From: Isoetes taiwanensis
Taxonomy: Eukaryota; Streptophyta; Lycopodiopsida; Isoetales; Isoetaceae
Length of the DNA: 64,000 bases
NCBI GenBank assembly: GCA_021234155.1
Contig: JAJEKV010000062.1
Coordinates: 5,148,497 to 5,212,496 of the forward strand
Direction: 5' to 3'
Part shown: one piece after another, positions 25,207 to 35,590 of the stretch
Numbering within the stretch: the stretch's first letter is position 1
Layout of the letters: each line of letters starts with the position of its first letter
Translations under genes and position numbers: made by a program
Notes under the pieces: generated by a model
What the model saw: the letters and a program-made list of their open reading frames with translations, nothing else
What the model was told of the DNA's origin: nothing
Databases searched by the model: none

Positions 25207-25800
25207 GTGCATGCGCGCCAAGTGTTGAAATTTTTTTTCGAGGAACATTTTTGTATTTTTCTAGTTATAATATTTATTGAGGAGGAGAAGCTCCGTTTAC
25301 AGAAACATAGCAAACAAGAGGCCGCTTGCTTAGCTTCGTTACCGCATTGCGGGCATGGTTTACCTCCCATTCCTTCTTCTTTTGCATTTTCAGAAGCCTT
25401 GTCTGTGCAACAATCTTTGAGTAGGCAGGTAAAAGATGGGATGCTTCAAGTTTTGAGCGCACCACAGGGCATTCCGGCAGTCATAAACTTGAGCTCTGCA
25501 TATGCGTGTAGGCCTGAGAAGTGTAATGTGAATGTGGGTTCTGAGTATTTGGGTCCAGATCGTGGATATGACGGAAATCTGTCGAGGTCTCAATCATTTT
25601 CTAGTGCTTATCCTGCCCATGGTCCGGGATTTTCTATACTTCTAAGAAAAGCCGACAGTGAGCCTTCGTTTTCTATGGTTTCCTGTATGCTGGAAGACTC
25701 ACGTCTAAAGCTGGGCGTTTCTGCAGACGAGTATTGTAAATTCGAGTCTCAGGAGAGCCGCCGGAATGGCACAAATGAGCAGAACCCATCCTCACAATGA
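25207..25800 (+). CDS. unrecognised ORF, 197 codons
   Basis: Open for 197 codons. The first ~40 residues include a hydrophobic run (FCIFLVIIFI) and are probably not coding; from about residue 60 the composition is Ser/Gly/Pro-rich and ordinary for a soluble plant protein. No domain, transit peptide or repeat is evident. It could be an exon of a gene whose other exons I cannot find, or chance. It lies between gene-poor tracts and has the same strand as AP-3 mu, 1.8 kb away. Confidence 0.25.
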   Translation: MHARQVLKFFFEEHFCIFLVIIFIEEEKLRLQKHSKQEAACLASLPHCGHGLPPIPSSFAFSEALSVQQSLSRQVKDGMLQVLSAPQGIPAVINLSSAYACRPEKCNVNVGSEYLGPDRGYDGNLSRSQSFSSAYPAHGPGFSILLRKADSEPSFSMVSCMLEDSRLKLGVSADEYCKFESQESRRNGTNEQNPSSQ

Positions 25801-26926
25801 AGCTTTTGGCTATGGCGATGGCGAGGCATTGAAGCTCTAGCAACCTGGGCTGCTGGAATATGACCCGGGCTTCAGGGGAGCTTTCTGCCACAGCATAATT
25901 ATCTTATTGCTTCTTACTGCTTCGTTGCCCTAATCAACTAACTAGGTTTCGTATGCAGGTGAAGCGCTTCAAAAGACTACAGGGCGTCATTGTGTGGAAA
26001 TTTTGCTCACAAAACTTCTGAGTCACTTCACTGTTCATGTTGATTATGCACAGAGCAGAAGAAAATTGTTGGTGTTGGTTTTGCAGGCAGAGAGCTGGAA
26101 TCCTGAGTCCCTGTCAGCAACACTTGAGAAGGACACAAAATCTAAGAACATCCAGCAGGAAAAGAAAGGGGCCAACTAAAATCCGAAAACGAAGCCAAAT
26201 GATGAATGAAAGGGATCATTGAAGGCGATCCATATCATAAACGAATAATCCCATTTGTCAAACTCAAAAAATATCACTAAATGAGTTGATAATCTGAAAC
26301 TACAGCCAGGAAGAGGAGCTGAGCTCCAGGGTGAGGCCGGTTTTGAGATTCTTAGCAAAAACATTGTCGGAGCAATCCTGGAGAATATCTGGGCAGGGGT
26401 GGAGCCATTTTTTCGCGTTAACAAGAGGAACTCCGAATAATCTGAGCGGCCGGGAGTAAGAATCGGATAACTTAGGTTTTGGTGATGATCCTCCATCGAT
26501 CCAAAAGGCTCCTGAATCTCCGAGGCGTTTGAATCATAAGTTTTCTGATCGGATTTTCAGGAATAGACTCTTGTGTCACGATTTTTTGCAATACCCAGAG
26601 CTATGGCAGATTGAATCGTAGTTTTCTGCCGGATTTTCGTAAAGTGGGCTTCAAATTTTTTGTGGTGTTACGATTTGGGGGAGCCTCGAAGATGAAGCTC
26701 ACAGAGAGGTATCTCGCCACCACAGGAGGTAACTGTTGCTTGCATTAAGAGCCTACACCTCTTGCCCAGTAGCAGAAGTAGAGAGCTCTTAATTCCTCCC
26801 ACGAGCTCAGCATGGCAGAATAGCTTTTTTCCTGTTTGGATTGTAGAGTGCATTCATTTGTTTCAATCAAAGCAAGGCATATTATCTCAGCATCTATGCT
26901 GCCTCCCCTTTACGCGTCGGCCAGAG

Positions 26927-26955
26927 AGAAACATTCGCGGCGGCCTTGGCCCACT
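26927..26955 (+). repeat. GC-rich hairpin repeat, truncated copy 2
   Basis: AAACATTCGCGGCGGCCTTG continues as GCC and then loses the second arm, so only half of the hairpin unit is kept. Same orientation as copy 3. Confidence 0.65.
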
Positions 26956-27002
26956 CAAAGCCCACTGCCCATCATCGGGTGCAGCTAAATAAACAAAAAG
27001 GT

Positions 27003-27185
27003 CCATCGCGTTGTTAGCCTAGTGGTCAGGCCATTGGTTCTCAGAATCACCCATCCAGGCTCAAAACCCACTGACTAGCAATGGATGGCGAGAAAGAGAT
27101 AATGGCAACCGCGCTGTTAGCCTAGTGGTCAGGCCATTGGTTCTGGGCAACACCCATCCAGGCTCAAACCCCACTGACTAGCATC
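27003..27185 (+). repeat. two tandem tRNA-derived units
   Basis: Two ~70-bp units about 108 bp apart share GTTAGCCTAGTGGTCAGGCC, ACCCATCCAGGCTCAAA and CCACTGACTAGCA. TAGCCTAGTGG matches the pol III A box consensus, and GGCTCAAA(A/C)CCC is a B box with one change. They do not fold into complete tRNAs with acceptor stems, so they are SINE-like. A third B-box sequence (GGTTCAAATCCC, 27303-27314) follows 120 bp downstream. Confidence 0.6.
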
Positions 27186-27445
27186 GGGTGATAAAAAGGA
27201 GAGGATAAAAGAGAGAAAGGGTTACCAGCATTGGGAATCTCATGGTCGTCTCGCAACAACTATCTATCGTATGGGCAAGAGGACACAAGGCAACAATGTG
27301 GGTTCAAATCCCGCGTGTCCGGCAATTCATAAATGCTACCACATGTGGTCTCCCACCCTTGTGAATAGAAACCCATTATTAAACATGGCATTGCATTGAC
27401 AGGTTGAACGTTAATAATGGGCCAAACCTTAGTGGGTTGGAACTA

Positions 27446-27490
27446 AAGAAACGTTCGCGGCGGCCTTGCCGCCACGATAAGTTTCTTGTA
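27446..27490 (-). repeat. GC-rich hairpin repeat, copy 3 (inverted relative to copy 1)
   Basis: AAGAAACG, TTCGCGGCGGCCTTGCCGCC, ACGATAAGTTTCTTGTA is the reverse complement of copy 1 with a few changes; one base pair of the stem is mutated (GCCACGA for GCCGCGA). Confidence 0.75.
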
Positions 27491-27608
27491 TATGTTAAAT
27501 ATAGGGCACACATTATTGAACTTTTTGGAGTTTAGAACAAACTGTGACGAAGGAACCTAGATCTTAAAATACCACAGAGCCCGATCGAAAATCGCATCCG
27601 ACTGCAGT

Positions 27609-30160
27609 ATGTTGCAGTGCATTTTCCTCCTCTCCGCTTCAGGGTACGGGCATCTCTAACATTCATGCAATTTTGTCTTAAGAGAATTTAACTGCAAATC
27701 CTTGCTCTGAAGGGAGGTGATGCTGGAGAAGCAATGGATAGGCCAGCGGGTCGATCGATCCATATGCAGCTGGTTCTGGGCACAAGCGCATCCGCTATCC
27801 GAACCACTTGGTCATGTAATATGTTAGGTTCTAATACTGCTACCCAAGCGACCTTATTTAATTTTGTTTCTTGTGCTTGCAGGTGCTTCCTTCTGTAATG
27901 GCATCTCCAACTTATTATTTGCTTCATATCGTACGAGAAGGCGTTACATTCCTAGCATGCACTTCTTCTGAAATGCCTCCACTCTTGGGAATAGAGGTAG
28001 GGTTATGTTTATTACGTTAATTTCTTATAGAAATCATTCTTGAAGTTGATGAATGACGATGCCATTAGGTTTGAAGTTCTTAATTAGACCCAAAATAAAC
28101 AGAATACTTTAGATTTTGGCGTTCGGATAATAAATTACAATAATTCGACCTCCATGAAAGTCATTCCTTACATCGTTAGGCTTGATGCTCTAAAGCAGAG
28201 AAAATTAGGGGACTTTTTGTGTTCTGAATATAGATCTTGCACGTTACAGCTTATGATTGTTTAACACAAGGGGTCATGGTTGATTCGCATGCAAAAAGTT
28301 TATTAAGATGTACTCATTGCTAAAGTTGAATATCTGATAGAGTACCCTTAATGGAAGTTTCTTTGCAGAGCTGCAGATATTCTAACAGAGTATCTTGGGG
28401 GATTAAACGATGATCTGATAAAGGACAACTTTGTAATTGTATACGAGGTATCTCTTTTCTTTTTTGCATGTCTCATTTTAGAACTAGATTTCTTGGTACA
28501 AGAAAGTAACACTGTACATGAAAAACTGAACTGGTCCCCAAGTGATTTTAGGAGATTAGAAAACAAAGTTTTTTGGGGGGAGGATCTTATTGCTTTACCT
28601 TAACTAGAACTTGCTGCTCGTTTGTTGTTGATCACGGGTAGTTTATTTTTTTGCTTTCTGGCAGCTGCTTGATGAAATGATGGACGGTGGATTCCCACTA
28701 ATAACAGAGCCAAATATTTTGAAGGACATAGTCACTCCTCCCAACTTGATGAGCAAAGTGCTTAGTGTGGTTACAGGAGGGACTCCAAGTATGAGCAAAA
28801 CATATCCCATGGCAGCAGATTCAGGCATTCCATGGAGATCGACGGGTGTGAAGTACTCAAATAATGAGATCTATTTTGACCTTTCTGAGGAGATGGATGC
28901 AGTTTTGAATAGGTAGACATTCTGTAATAAGCGGCTGGTGATATACATCAAGGGCTGCTTGTTGTCTTCCATACAACGTTTTTTTAATCTTCTGACTGTT
29001 GTAGCTTGATAGGATCATAGAAATATTAGAGGATAGTAATATGCTTACTAAATGGAGAGGTTTCATTTTTCCAAATCTACAGATCATAAAAAGATTAGAG
29101 GATTAATATGTTTTTAAATGGAGAGATTTCATGTTTACTAATCTATAAAAATGTCTTTATGGTTTGTGGCATAGTGGATAACACACACTATGGGTCTTGT
29201 GGCTTTTGGCTATAAAAATACTGACAGTACAACTGTGGCCCTACAGGGATGGTTTCCTTGTGAAATGTGGAGTTTATGGAGAAATTCAAGCTCATTCAAG
29301 GTTATCGGGCATGCCAAATATTTCTTTATCGTTTAGCAACCCAACAATCCTGAATGATGTCAGGTTTCATCCATGCGTGCAATCCTGCACGTGGGAGGCT
29401 ACTAAGACCTTGACCTTTATTCCTCCTGATGGTTCTTTTAAGCTGTTAAGTTATAGGTCAGTAGTCTGGACTTATTTTCTTATTCAGAATGAGTGATCTT
29501 ATGTAATCTCTACTATGAGATATAATCTATGCAGTTGAGATTTGGAGTGAAGAGTAATATATTGGTGTTTTTCTTAATCTTCTTATCTGTACATAATGGA
29601 CTACTGAAATCCAGGGTTAAGGGCCTGAAGAACACACCAATCTATGTGAGACCTCAACTTAGTTACAGTGATGGAGTATGCAGAGTAAACATTCTTGTTG
29701 GAATGCGTTCTGATCCTGGGAAACCAGTGGATGCTATAGTCATTAAATTACCATGGCATCATATAGTTTCTACAGACTTGACAGCTAATTATGGCACAGT
29801 TACATACAGTCATAGTACCAAGGTCTGTTAATACTGTATCCCAGCATTGTGGTCATTATAGCGAATTACTTTACTTTATTGATTACTTTATTTTCTGATG
29901 TCCTTTAATTGCAGATATCTACATGGTCCATAGGGCGTATACCGAAGGACAAGTCCCCTTGCTTGAATGGTTCGCTGCAATTGGAACCTGGTATAAAGGA
30001 TTTAGATGAGCTTCCCACCTTGCTAGTTGGCTTCAAGGTTCTTGGAGTTGCACTTTCAGGCCTGAAAGTAGATAAGATGGAATGCCAAAATGTTGAATAT
30101 CGTGCTTACAAGGGTTTTCGTGCAGTGACTAGGGCTGGCAGTTATGAAATAAGAACTTGA
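27609..30160 (+). CDS. AP3M: AP-3 complex subunit mu, eight exons
   Basis: Medium (mu) subunit of the AP-3 adaptor complex, which sorts cargo from Golgi/endosomes to the vacuole and recognises tyrosine-based signals. Exons: 27609-27643, 27713-27815, 27883-27996, 28358-28447, 28665-28912, 29247-29456, 29615-29822, 29915-30160; every intron is GT-AG and the phases join exactly to give 417 residues, matching the usual ~415. The N-terminal longin-like domain starts MLQCIFLLSASGEVMLEKQ and includes RVDRSICSWFW. The C-terminal mu-homology domain begins after EEMDAVLNR and includes LVKCGVYGEIQAHSRLSGMP, FHPCVQSC, FIPPDGSFKLLSYR, NTPIYVRPQ, SIGRIPKDKSPCLNGSL and the closing YKGFRAVTRAGSYEIR. Exon 4 begins at TTTCTTTGC, not at the AG a few bases later; this start keeps the frame and restores the conserved FLCRAAD. 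Gene looks intact. Confidence 0.95.
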
Positions 30161-31255
30161 TAAGGCAATCATTAGGCTGGAGCATTATTTCTTGTAATTT
30201 GGTGAATGATTGAATTTGATAGCAGTTCACGACAGAGTATAATTCCTTACCCTGATGAAAATATGATTAACATTTGATAATGTGAAATTTCTGGTGAAAA
30301 CTCGGGGACATGAAAATTTATGTCTTGCTTTGACACATCACAGTAATTTATTCTCCCTATGGCTCAAAGATCACTCATTTTTTGCAATATATGCAATTAG
30401 TTTAGTCATGGCTTGTCCACCATTGTTTCGGCTATTTAAGGCTATTTAATATGTAGTTTCATTTGTAATCTTTCTCAAGCCATATATTTCAGACGGTAGA
30501 ATTCAAAGCAATGCTTTTACCCTTTTTTTTTCATATAATTTCTAGAGAGATTAGAGAACAAATTTGTACATGGCTAAATATAGGAAAATAAATCTTGTGC
30601 TTCATCATGTAATTTAAATGAATAAAATATATATAATAGCATATGTCTCTCTCCAATCTAAGATGCTTATATAGAGTAACCATCTATCCATAATTATGGC
30701 ACATTTGTTGCATGGATGATTTGAGACTTTTTTCCATCATATTAGGATATTTTGTTGTTTGTCACCTTGCCAAACAAAACTTTGTTAAATTGGTCAAAGT
30801 TCATTGAAATCAAATTTTTTAGCACTGTGATTCGATAGTTGACAAGGTTTTCCTTTGGCTGCTCCTCGTTTTGTGTCCTCATTGCAACAACATAATCGTG
30901 AGTTGTGAGTCCCTGGTAAGGTAAATTGTTTTCTAATTAGGCAAAGCACAATTTCAGTAGAAGTTTCTTACGACTAAATTGAAGTGATTGTTACCTTTTT
31001 AATGAGAGTAGGATGGAAGAAAAGAAGCTTCAGCAAAGGGATGCCTATAAAAAAGTAATATTAGACATTAGATTATATTGCAAAATGGAGTCATATTTGA
31101 AGAATGTAAAAATAGCAAGAGAGTTTACTTTATTATGCCCACTTTATGCATGACAATTATTCTTTCTTAGCCAGCTCTCATAAACTCTAATATCTTCTTC
31201 CAAACTATTTTAGAATACTGTCTTTGAGACTTTGAATATTGCTTCTCTATACTAG
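30161..31255. other. 3' flank of AP3M, no gene recognised
   Basis: AT-rich; no ORF of note and no recognised element. Confidence 0.4.
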
Positions 31256-31967
31256 GGTGCTGCTAGTTTCGTCATCCCGTCAGCCAAGGCTTCCCTCATT
31301 CACTTACCAGGGACAAGATGTAGAGGTGGCTCCGACCTACAAGTATTTGGGGATCGAGTTCTCCACTACCACCCACTGGGATGTTGCCATCAGGTTACGT
31401 GTTACGGCAGGTTGAAAAACACTATATGCCATGCATAGCAACAGCCATAAGGCAGAGTTGTATGCCTGGGGCCACCAGTCACACCTGTTTAGGGCTTTGG
31501 TCGAGCCAGTTCTCCTGTACGTGGCAGAGATGTGGGGTCCGGTGATATCCCTCACCAACTGGAATGATCTCGAGCAGGTGCAAAAAGCCTTCTTGGCACG
31601 AGCCCTTGGGGTAAAGTCCACGGTTCCATACCAGATCCTACCCCAAGAGACAGGTTTTCTACCCCTTCGACGGGCTGCATTTGAACGCCATAGTGTTTAC
31701 TTCCAGAAGGTGGTCGCTATAGGTGATACACGTTTGCCCAACCTTGCTTTGGCCGTAGCAATGGGTCCCCAACGCCTCAAAGCCTGCTGGAAGGACAAGC
31801 AAGCTCAGTGGTTCTCATGTTGGGAAGTACAGGCAAACAGATGCGTACAAGTACGGACAAAGAAGGATCACAATGCACTAAAGTTGTACTTAGATGTTAG
31901 TTTCCTTCGCAAGCTCTGGGATGCAGATACTCTGACATACGGCCAACAAGCAGCTCAAATCACTTAA
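31256..31967 (+). pseudogene. LINE ORF2 C-terminal fragment (third family)
   Basis: Encodes the region after the RT active site: APTYKYLGIEF, then an in-frame TGA, then LVEPVLLYVAEMWGPV, NDLEQVQKAFLARALGVKS and FLRKLWDADTL. A paralogous fragment at 39816-40700 aligns throughout. At 31942 similarity to that paralog stops, exactly where the 115-bp repeat starts, so the 3' end was replaced or interrupted by that repeat. Confidence 0.75.
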
Positions 31968-32056
31968 AAAATACAATTTGCATAAGATTTTGCATACAAT
32001 ACAAGGCCAAGTCTTGGCCCAACCATGCCTGAAATACGGCCCGCAAATACGAAAAG
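31943..32056 (+). repeat. 115-bp dispersed repeat, copy B
   Basis: Matches 6090-6204 over its full length. It forms the junction between the LINE fragment and the upstream region of the PPR gene, 250 bp before the PPR start codon. Confidence 0.75.
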
Positions 32057-32305
32057 CCCGCAGAACTGTTTTTTTTTCCTAATTTCACCCAAGAATCACA
32101 AGGGATCTTCTCGTTTACAACATTAGGGTTTATCTGCTCGAAAGTTCCGACGGAGCAGTTTCGAATGGGAAGAGATTTTGCTGTTCTGCATTCAACAAAT
32201 AAGGAGATAATGGGAAAGCAGGAGAAGAGGATCGGTACGTGGTCTTATTTCTACTTTCTACAAGCTGTTCAGTGAAGTTAAAACCCATTTCTGTTCTTCA
32301 TCTTT

Positions 32306-34261
32306 ATGGACAAACGTTTTTGCCGGATTAATTTGGTGTCCTCGATCCATCTGTTGCAGAGTTGCATCAAGAACAAATCTTTGCCAAAGGGGAAACATGT
32401 ACATGGAATCTTTCTCAGAAGCCATGTGAAACATATTATTCTAGAAAATATACTTATTAATTTGTATGGAAGATTTGGTGGCCTAGGTAGTGCTGAAGAT
32501 GTATTTAACAAGATGTCCATCCGAGACGATGTTTCATGGAACTCCATAATCTCCAGTTATATTCGGCATGGATATTTAAAAGAGGCTCTTAACTTATATG
32601 CAGAGATGCAAGAGCAAGGATTTGAACCAAATAAAGTCACATTTATCAGTGTTTCCAAAGCGTGTGCAGACTTACAACTCTTGGCAGAAGGAAAATGGTT
32701 ACACGTCAATGTTCTAACAACAATATTCAAGTCAGATGTTGTTCTTAACAGTGCCCTTGCTCATATGTATGCAAAATGTGGAAGCATAGAAGAATTGTGG
32801 CAGGTGTTTCACAAAATGCCTTTACGTGACATTGTAGCATGGAATGTAATACTTACAGGATATGTCCAGCATGGGAAGCATGATGAAGTTTTGAAACTTT
32901 ATCGACAAAATCACCAGGAACGAATCCAGCCAGATGAAGTAACATCTATTTGTGTTCTAAATTCATCTGCAGTCAAGGGAGCTGTTCAATGGGGTAAATG
33001 GATGCATGCCATTACATTAAAATCTTATTATCAATCAGATATTTTTGTTGGCAGCACGCTGGTTGACATGTATAGTAAATGTGAGAGCATAAATGATGCC
33101 CGAAATGTATTTGAGAGATTGGCAGCTCGAGATGTTGTCTGTTGGAATGCAATGATCACAGGGTATGTTCAAATTGGTAATAGCAATGAAGCAATTAAGC
33201 TTTTTGAAAAGATGCACCTTGAAGGAGTGCAAGCAAACGAAGGTGTATATGTCAGTGTTCTAAGTGCATGTTGTATCAAGATAGCTTTTGGGCAGGGCAA
33301 AGTGTTCCATGCTGGCATTTTGAAATCTGGATGTATAAAAGATGCTGTCATTGGTGGTGCCCTGACAGATATGTACGTGAAATGTGGCAATCTAGAGGAT
33401 GTCTACCAAGTGTTTGACAGGTTGAATGTCAGAAATGTCTATACTTGGACAACAATAATCGCTGGTCATGTCGATTATGGTTACAACAAGGAATCATTGT
33501 CAATATTTAAATTTATGCTACAGGAATGTGTGGAGCCTAATGATGTGAGTTTTACGAGTATTCTTAGTGCATGTGCTGAGTTGGCAGCTATGACCTATGC
33601 AAAATTTATATATGCAGGAATTTTAAGATCTCGATGCCAGTCAGATATTTTTGTTGGCAGTACACTTGCTGATATGTATGCGAAGTGCGGGAGCATCAAG
33701 TATGCAAGTGAGTTGTTTGACAGCATTCCTGTGCATGATGTAGTTTCGTGGAATGCAATAATTTCAGGATATGCACAGCATGGAGATGGAAAAGCAGTGC
33801 TTGACCTCTTTAAGTCAATGCTAGATGAAGGTGTGAAGCCAAATAATGCCACATTTGTGTCAGTTCTATTTGGTTGTGGCCATTCTTCTCTCATAGATGA
33901 TAGCTGTTACCTTTACTGTACAATGGTTCAAAATTATGGGATAACGCCTGTCATAGAGCACTATGCTTGTATGGTTGATCTATTTGGTCGTGCAGGGCAT
34001 CTAGATGAAGCGGAAGATTATATCAGCAAAATGCTATCTGAACCAAGTCCAGTGATATGGACGTCTTTTCTGAATGCCTGTATTCTCCATGGTGACATGG
34101 AGGCAGCACAGCATGCCACTGAACATCTTCTAACCTTGGAGCCTGAGAACACTGCAGCATTTGTTCTTTTATCAAATATATATGCCTCGAATGGCAATGC
34201 AACAATAAATGCGGCAAAGAATAATTGTTACACGCCATCTGAAAAAGTTTGGGCTATTTAG
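32306..34261 (+). CDS. PLS-type pentatricopeptide repeat protein with truncated E region
   Basis: Single-exon ORF of 651 residues. Plant PPR proteins bind organellar RNA one base per repeat and act in editing, splicing or stability. Repeats run from about residue 45 to 560 in the P-L-S pattern: VSWNSIISSYIRHG, LNSALAHMYAKCGSIEE, VAWNVILTGYVQHG, VGSTLVDMYSKCESI, VCWNAMITGYVQIG, YTWTTIIAG, VGSTLADMYAKCGSI, VSWNAIISGYAQHG, then IEHYACMVDLFGRAGHLDEA. An E1-like motif follows (VIWTSFLNACILHGDMEA to VLLSNIYASNG), after which the protein ends within ~22 unrelated residues. E2 and DYW domains are absent, so it could not deaminate by itself and would need a partner if it acts in editing. An in-frame upstream exon cannot be excluded. 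Targeting is not clear from the N-terminus. Confidence 0.85.
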   Translation: MDKRFCRINLVSSIHLLQSCIKNKSLPKGKHVHGIFLRSHVKHIILENILINLYGRFGGLGSAEDVFNKMSIRDDVSWNSIISSYIRHGYLKEALNLYAEMQEQGFEPNKVTFISVSKACADLQLLAEGKWLHVNVLTTIFKSDVVLNSALAHMYAKCGSIEELWQVFHKMPLRDIVAWNVILTGYVQHGKHDEVLKLYRQNHQERIQPDEVTSICVLNSSAVKGAVQWGKWMHAITLKSYYQSDIFVGSTLVDMYSKCESINDARNVFERLAARDVVCWNAMITGYVQIGNSNEAIKLFEKMHLEGVQANEGVYVSVLSACCIKIAFGQGKVFHAGILKSGCIKDAVIGGALTDMYVKCGNLEDVYQVFDRLNVRNVYTWTTIIAGHVDYGYNKESLSIFKFMLQECVEPNDVSFTSILSACAELAAMTYAKFIYAGILRSRCQSDIFVGSTLADMYAKCGSIKYASELFDSIPVHDVVSWNAIISGYAQHGDGKAVLDLFKSMLDEGVKPNNATFVSVLFGCGHSSLIDDSCYLYCTMVQNYGITPVIEHYACMVDLFGRAGHLDEAEDYISKMLSEPSPVIWTSFLNACILHGDMEAAQHATEHLLTLEPENTAAFVLLSNIYASNGNATINAAKNNCYTPSEKVWAI

Positions 34262-34280
34262 GATAACAAATTGCAATCAT

Positions 34281-34760
34281 ATTACATAACTTCTTCGAAG
34301 ACAGTAGGAACTTCTTCGAAGATGGTAGGCAGCCAGGTGGAAATTTTGAAGTAACCAGCTTTGCAAATGCTGCCATTTGAAGCATACCTCCCGAAATTTC
34401 CAAATCTGGCTGGTGGCCTGATGTAGCAGTTGCCTGCATATTGTCTATGCCCCTTCTTGATTACCGTGAGTGACTACAATACCCGACTAAACATCACATG
34501 GTGACTAGTCCACCAACATTCTTGATTATTGTTATACTACTAGCACTACCAGCTCCATCTAATGGGGGAAATAAAACGGGTCTTTTTTATTCTAATTGGA
34601 CATCTCTTTCGCCATCTATTGGGGTAAGCATACGGTCATTTGATCTCCAGTTTGAGACATCAATGACTTGTTGAGACTAGAGAGAGATTGACTTCATTTG
34701 ATCTCCAGTTTGAGACATCAATGACGTGTTGAGTGAGACTAGGGAGATTGTCTGCAGGTT
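34281..34760 (+). repeat. short tandem duplications
   Basis: A ~21-bp doublet with ACTTCTTCGAAGA (34290-34330) and a 58-bp doublet containing CATTTGATCTCCAGTTTGAG at 34637 and 34695. A 17-bp doublet (GGAATTGGACGTGTGA) lies further on near 34912-34945. Confidence 0.7.
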
Positions 34761-34989
34761 TCTAGGAGCAGTCACTTGGAGAGTATCCTTCCTAACCAAT
34801 GAAGTAATATAGCATCGACAAATAAGAGTCCAAAATCTCACGAACCTCAAATTTCTTCATGATCATCAATGTCAACTAAAGGTGGTGGTTGGGGAATCCA
34901 GTCTGGAAAGGAATTGGACGTGTGAAAGGAATTGGACGTGTGAGTAGCTCCAACAATGAAACATAAAATATCGAATGCGGGCGAATAGT

Positions 34990-35256
34990 TGGAGAGAGCT
35001 CGAGTCAGGGCACAACATTGATGATCTGAGCAGTGATTTGGTAAGGGCTAAGACGATGATAGTTAAGTTTGTTATGGGTTCTAAGAAGATGATGTTGGAG
35101 TTTTGATTGAAAATCATGGAGCTTCTCGGACAGAGACTTTACACTAGGATTGACAGAATCATGACCTAAAGAAATAAATGGCCAATAAGGATATGCTGGA
35201 GGTTGAAAAAGAATGGGGTCTAGCTGTGGAAGCATGTACTGAGTTTTTATAAGCAA
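34990..35256 (-). pseudogene. Ty3/gypsy integrase C-terminal fragment, antisense
   Basis: Minus-strand frame contains DPILFQPPAYPYWPF followed by SVKSLSEKLHDFQSKLQHHLL and RTHNKLNYH. This resembles the segment after the catalytic core of plant gypsy integrases (a Leu-rich linker ending in a KxxxD/H-type basic end). No catalytic DDE residues are kept. It is opposite in orientation to the gypsy remnant that follows, so a separate insertion. Confidence 0.45.
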
Positions 35257-35349
35257 ACTCAGCTAATGAAAGCGAATCAATTCAATCATCATGTTAAATA
35301 TTGCTCCAATGTCTGATTAATGTGTTATGTATGCGCCAGCCATTTTCAG

Positions 35350-35576
35350 GGGCGAGTCTTTCTTCATAGAAGCCATTCCGATTCTCTAATGTATTGATTC
35401 TCTAATGTATTGTTACAGTACTATCACAAGCCAGACAATCCTGCTTGAGCTCTTGTATCAAGCATGATTCTATCAAACATCTAGGAGAGCCAGGGGATCT
35501 TTCACTAGTGGAGGAGTCAGGAACGCCGAGGGAGAGGCGGTTTAGTGTTGGATGCAATATCTCCAAGTTTGTAAGA
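35350..35576 (+). repeat. gypsy LTR R-U5 segment, copy 1
   Basis: Anchors GCGAGTCTT, CAAGCCAGACAATCCTGCTT, GAGCTCTTGTATCAA and GAACGCCGAGGGAGAGGCGG are shared with 37905-38105 and 38761-38980. The left side has no U3 similarity to copy 3. Confidence 0.8.
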
Positions 35577-35577
35577 G

Positions 35578-35590
35578 TGGTACTAGAGCA
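35578..35590 (+). promoter_or_regulatory. probable retrotransposon primer-binding site
   Basis: TGGTACTAGAGCA lies two bases after the LTR end and resembles the initiator-Met tRNA complement, with a short rearrangement (TACT for TATC). Confidence 0.55.

Noticed and set aside
27003-27080. A functional tRNA gene
   Set aside because: A and B boxes are present but arms do not pair into a cloverleaf and the unit is tandemly repeated.
27291-27325. A functional tRNA gene with the B box GGTTCAAATCCC
   Set aside because: The T arm pairs, but no matching acceptor strand or A box at the right distance was found.
34872-35117. Independent 81-codon minus-strand ORF
   Set aside because: It overlaps the gypsy integrase-like frame and has no domain.
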